A program made the position numbers and the translations under genes. The notes below the pieces were generated by a model. It made no database searches and had not been told where the DNA came from. It saw nothing but the letters and a program-made list of their open reading frames with translations. 5,788 bases of DNA, taken from the NCBI GenBank assembly GCA_020216575.1, contig JAIUYC010000319.1, positions 1 to 5,788 on the forward strand. Direction: 5' to 3'. Of the stretch, positions 4,447-5,788 are shown one piece after another. Positions within the stretch are counted from its first letter, which is position 1; each line of letters starts with the position of its first letter. Origin of the DNA: Coleofasciculus sp. S288 (GTDB lineage Bacteria; Cyanobacteriota; Cyanobacteriia; Cyanobacteriales; Coleofasciculaceae).

Positions 4447-5523
4447 ATGAATGAAATTTATCGGATTAATCGTCGCAAATTTATTCAATACGGATCGCTT
4501 ACCCTTGGATCTAGTATTGTTGCTGCTTGCACGGGTAATAGCAGCCAAGCGCCGTCAACTAGTGCTTCCCCTACTGCCAGCTCTACCGCTAGTGACAATC
4601 TAACTAAAGTGACCTACGGTACTAACTGGTTCGCTCAAGCGGAGCATGGGGGCTTTTACCAAGCCGTTGCTACGGGTATTTATAAGGAGCATGGGCTAGA
4701 TGTGACGATTAAGATGGGAGGTCCCCAGGTCAATGGCACGCAGCTATTGATGGGGGGAGCGGTTGATTTCTTCATGGGATATGGGGCTGATGCCATTAAA
4801 GCCGTGGAAGAAGAAATTCCCAAAGTTACTGTAGCGGCTATCTTTCAAAAAGACCCTCAAGTACTCATTGCTCACCCAGGTATAGGCAATGACTCCCTAG
4901 AAAAACTCAAAGGAAAGCCAATTCTAGTTTCGGCTGCTGCTAACACTACATACTGGCCTTTCCTCAAGGCCAAGTATGGCTTTACCGACGCCCAGAAACG
5001 TCCTTACAACTTTAACCCCGGTCCCTTTCTGGCAGATAAAAATGCAGCGCAGCAGGGATACGTGACATCTGAACCGTTGGCTATCAAGAAACAGGGAGGG
5101 TTTGACCCCGTAGTGATTCTACTGGCTGACCACGGTTACACTCCTTACTCAACCACGATTGAAACTAGGAAAGAACTGATTGACAAGAACCCAGATTTAG
5201 TTCAGCGGTTTGTCGATGCTTCAATTAAAGGTTGGTATAGCTATTTAGAAGGTGACCCCACTCCCGCCAATGAATTGATAAAAAAAGATAATCCAGAAAT
5301 GACAGACGAGCAGATTGCCTACGGGCTGGAAAACCTCAAAAAATACGGCATCGTTATCTCGGGTGATGCAGAAAACCTAGGAATTGGTGGAATGACGGAG
5401 GAGCGCTGGAAATCCTTCTTTGATACGATGGCACAGCAGGGAGTGTTTAAGAAAGATACCGATTACAAACAGGCGTTCAACCTGCAGTTTGTCAACAAGG
5501 GCGTCGATGCGTACAAAACTTGA
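4447..5523 (+). CDS. ABC importer substrate-binding lipoprotein, NitT/TauT/THI5 family
   Basis: Extracytoplasmic binding protein that captures a small solute and delivers it to an ABC importer. The N-terminus has a twin-arginine-like motif NRRKF (8-12), a short hydrophobic stretch (16-26) and a lipobox VAAC with Cys28, so it is probably Tat-exported and lipid-anchored. A Ser/Thr/Pro linker (30-50) follows. The NMT1/THI5-like domain starts at LTKVTYGTNWFAQAEHGGFYQAVA (52-75), continues with GIYKEHGLDVTIKMGG (77-92), the GGAVDF block (103-108), the hinge LEKLKGKPILVSA (151-163) and VTSEP (206-210). Length (358 aa) is normal. The ATPase gene begins 175 bp downstream on the same strand. The ligand is not determinable here; related proteins bind pyrimidine thiamin precursors, sulfonates, nitrate-like or guanidino compounds. 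The NtcA-like site upstream would favour a nitrogen compound. The start codon lacks a well-placed ribosome site. Confidence 0.92.
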   Translation: MNEIYRINRRKFIQYGSLTLGSSIVAACTGNSSQAPSTSASPTASSTASDNLTKVTYGTNWFAQAEHGGFYQAVATGIYKEHGLDVTIKMGGPQVNGTQLLMGGAVDFFMGYGADAIKAVEEEIPKVTVAAIFQKDPQVLIAHPGIGNDSLEKLKGKPILVSAAANTTYWPFLKAKYGFTDAQKRPYNFNPGPFLADKNAAQQGYVTSEPLAIKKQGGFDPVVILLADHGYTPYSTTIETRKELIDKNPDLVQRFVDASIKGWYSYLEGDPTPANELIKKDNPEMTDEQIAYGLENLKKYGIVISGDAENLGIGGMTEERWKSFFDTMAQQGVFKKDTDYKQAFNLQFVNKGVDAYKT

Positions 5524-5570
5524 GAGGTGATAGTTGGTAGGAATAAAGCTTAAAATCCCGATGATCTAAA

Positions 5571-5591
5571 ACCTACAACCTGCAACCTAAC
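5571..5591. repeat. three tandem degenerate heptamers
   Basis: ACCTACA, ACCTGCA and ACCTAAC follow one another without gaps. GTTGGTAGG at 5533-5541 is an imperfect complement, giving the same inverted arrangement as at 1-55 and 424-501. Confidence 0.45.
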
Positions 5592-5592
5592 C

Positions 5593-5640
5593 CTTTCCTA
5601 GGAAAGCCTTACCCTGAGTAGTATTTCCTAGCAAGGAAAG
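5593..5640. repeat. two related palindromes, 30 bp apart
   Basis: CTTTCCTAGGAAAG (5593-5606) is a perfect 14-bp palindrome. TTTCCTAGCAAGGAAAG (5624-5640) is the same sequence with CAA inserted, forming TTTCCT/AGGAAA with a 4-nt loop. The GGAAA of the first can also pair with TTTCC of the second, so alternative folds exist. Paired operators for a dimeric regulator or an mRNA processing site are possible roles. Confidence 0.45.
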
Positions 5641-5698
5641 AGTACCTGCAATTATACTTTTGAGAGGAAAGTTAACACATCCAAAATCAAAAATTCCT

Positions 5699-5788
5699 AT
5701 GAGTCCTCGCCCTGCGATCGCATTTCATCAGATCAACAAGGTTTACTCCAACGGGACAGTTGCCTTGCAGGACATGAATCTCACCATC
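5699..5788 (+). CDS. ABC importer ATP-binding protein (5' part only)
   Basis: Cytoplasmic ATPase that powers the importer served by the binding protein upstream. Only 30 codons are inside the window: MSPRPAIAFHQINKVYS, then NGTVALQDMNLTI. The pattern I-x-F-x2-I-N-K-V-Y followed by ALQDMNLTI is the first beta-strand region of ABC nucleotide-binding domains, closest to the NitT/TauT type; the Walker A motif would come next, beyond the edge. ATG 5699 is preferred; the frame is open upstream to a TTG at 5660 but that has no ribosome site and encodes an untypical extension. No clear Shine-Dalgarno precedes the ATG. A HIP1 octamer lies at 5714-5721. The permease gene probably follows outside the window. 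Confidence 0.85.
   Translation, partial: MSPRPAIAFHQINKVYSNGTVALQDMNLTI
5714..5721. repeat. HIP1 octamer in the ATPase gene
   Basis: GCGATCGC encoding part of PAIA. It is the fourth copy in the window; none lies between 2895 and 5713. Confidence 0.85.

Larger units (their letters stand above)
5524..5698. other. spacer between binding-protein and ATPase genes
   Basis: No gene is visible. It holds heptamers at 5571-5591, two related palindromes at 5593-5640, and a third AAGCCTTAC motif at 5604-5612. There is no terminator with a T-run, so co-transcription of both genes is possible. GAGAGGAAAG at 5662-5671 looks like a ribosome site but lies 28 nt before the ATG at 5699, too far. Confidence 0.5.

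Overview
The window looks like chromosomal DNA of a cyanobacterium, probably filamentous. Four pointers support this: the rpmE–prfA pair that usually closes the cyanobacterial ribosomal-protein cluster, a zinc-ligand-free L31 with the cyanobacterial [12 protein letters not shown] signature, four copies of the HIP1 octamer GCGATCGC in under 6 kb (1336, 1438, 2887, 5714), and degenerate heptamer repeats between genes. No species can be named from the sequence alone.

Layout. 1-118: end of an intergenic region with a heptamer repeat. 119-370 (+): rpmE, ribosomal protein L31. 371-544: spacer with an inverted array of heptamers. 545-1657 (+): prfA, peptide chain release factor 1. 1658-1826: convergent spacer with terminator hairpins. 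1827-3113 (-): membrane-anchored pentapeptide-repeat protein with a C-terminal Cys cluster. 3114-3266: spacer with a GC-rich hairpin. 3267-3506 (-): small XRE-type helix-turn-helix regulator. 3533-3570: perfect 10-bp inverted repeat. 3572-3679 (+): relic of a coiled-coil gene, without a start and with one internal stop, overlapping by ATGA the next gene. 3676-4008 (+): 110-aa protein I do not recognise. 4009-4446: 438 bp without a gene but rich in structure (12-bp inverted repeat, terminator-like hairpin, NtcA-like site, hairpin-rich leader). 4447-5523 (+): Tat-type lipoprotein substrate-binding protein of a NitT/TauT/THI5-family ABC importer. 5524-5698: spacer with heptamers and two related palindromes. 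5699-5788 (+): first 30 codons of the importer's ATPase, cut by the window edge.

How it fits together. The left third is core translation machinery. The block 3129-4446 is visibly AT-richer, carries no HIP1 site, and holds a small regulator, a gene relic and an orphan gene; I infer an accessory insertion or decayed element. The right part is an import operon (binding protein, then ATPase, presumably then permease outside the window) for a small compound of unproven identity. The GTA-N8-TAC site upstream hints at nitrogen control. The most interesting unexplained signals are the 100-nt structured leader before the binding protein, with a possible pseudoknot, and the AAGCCTTAC motif that occurs three times around that gene.
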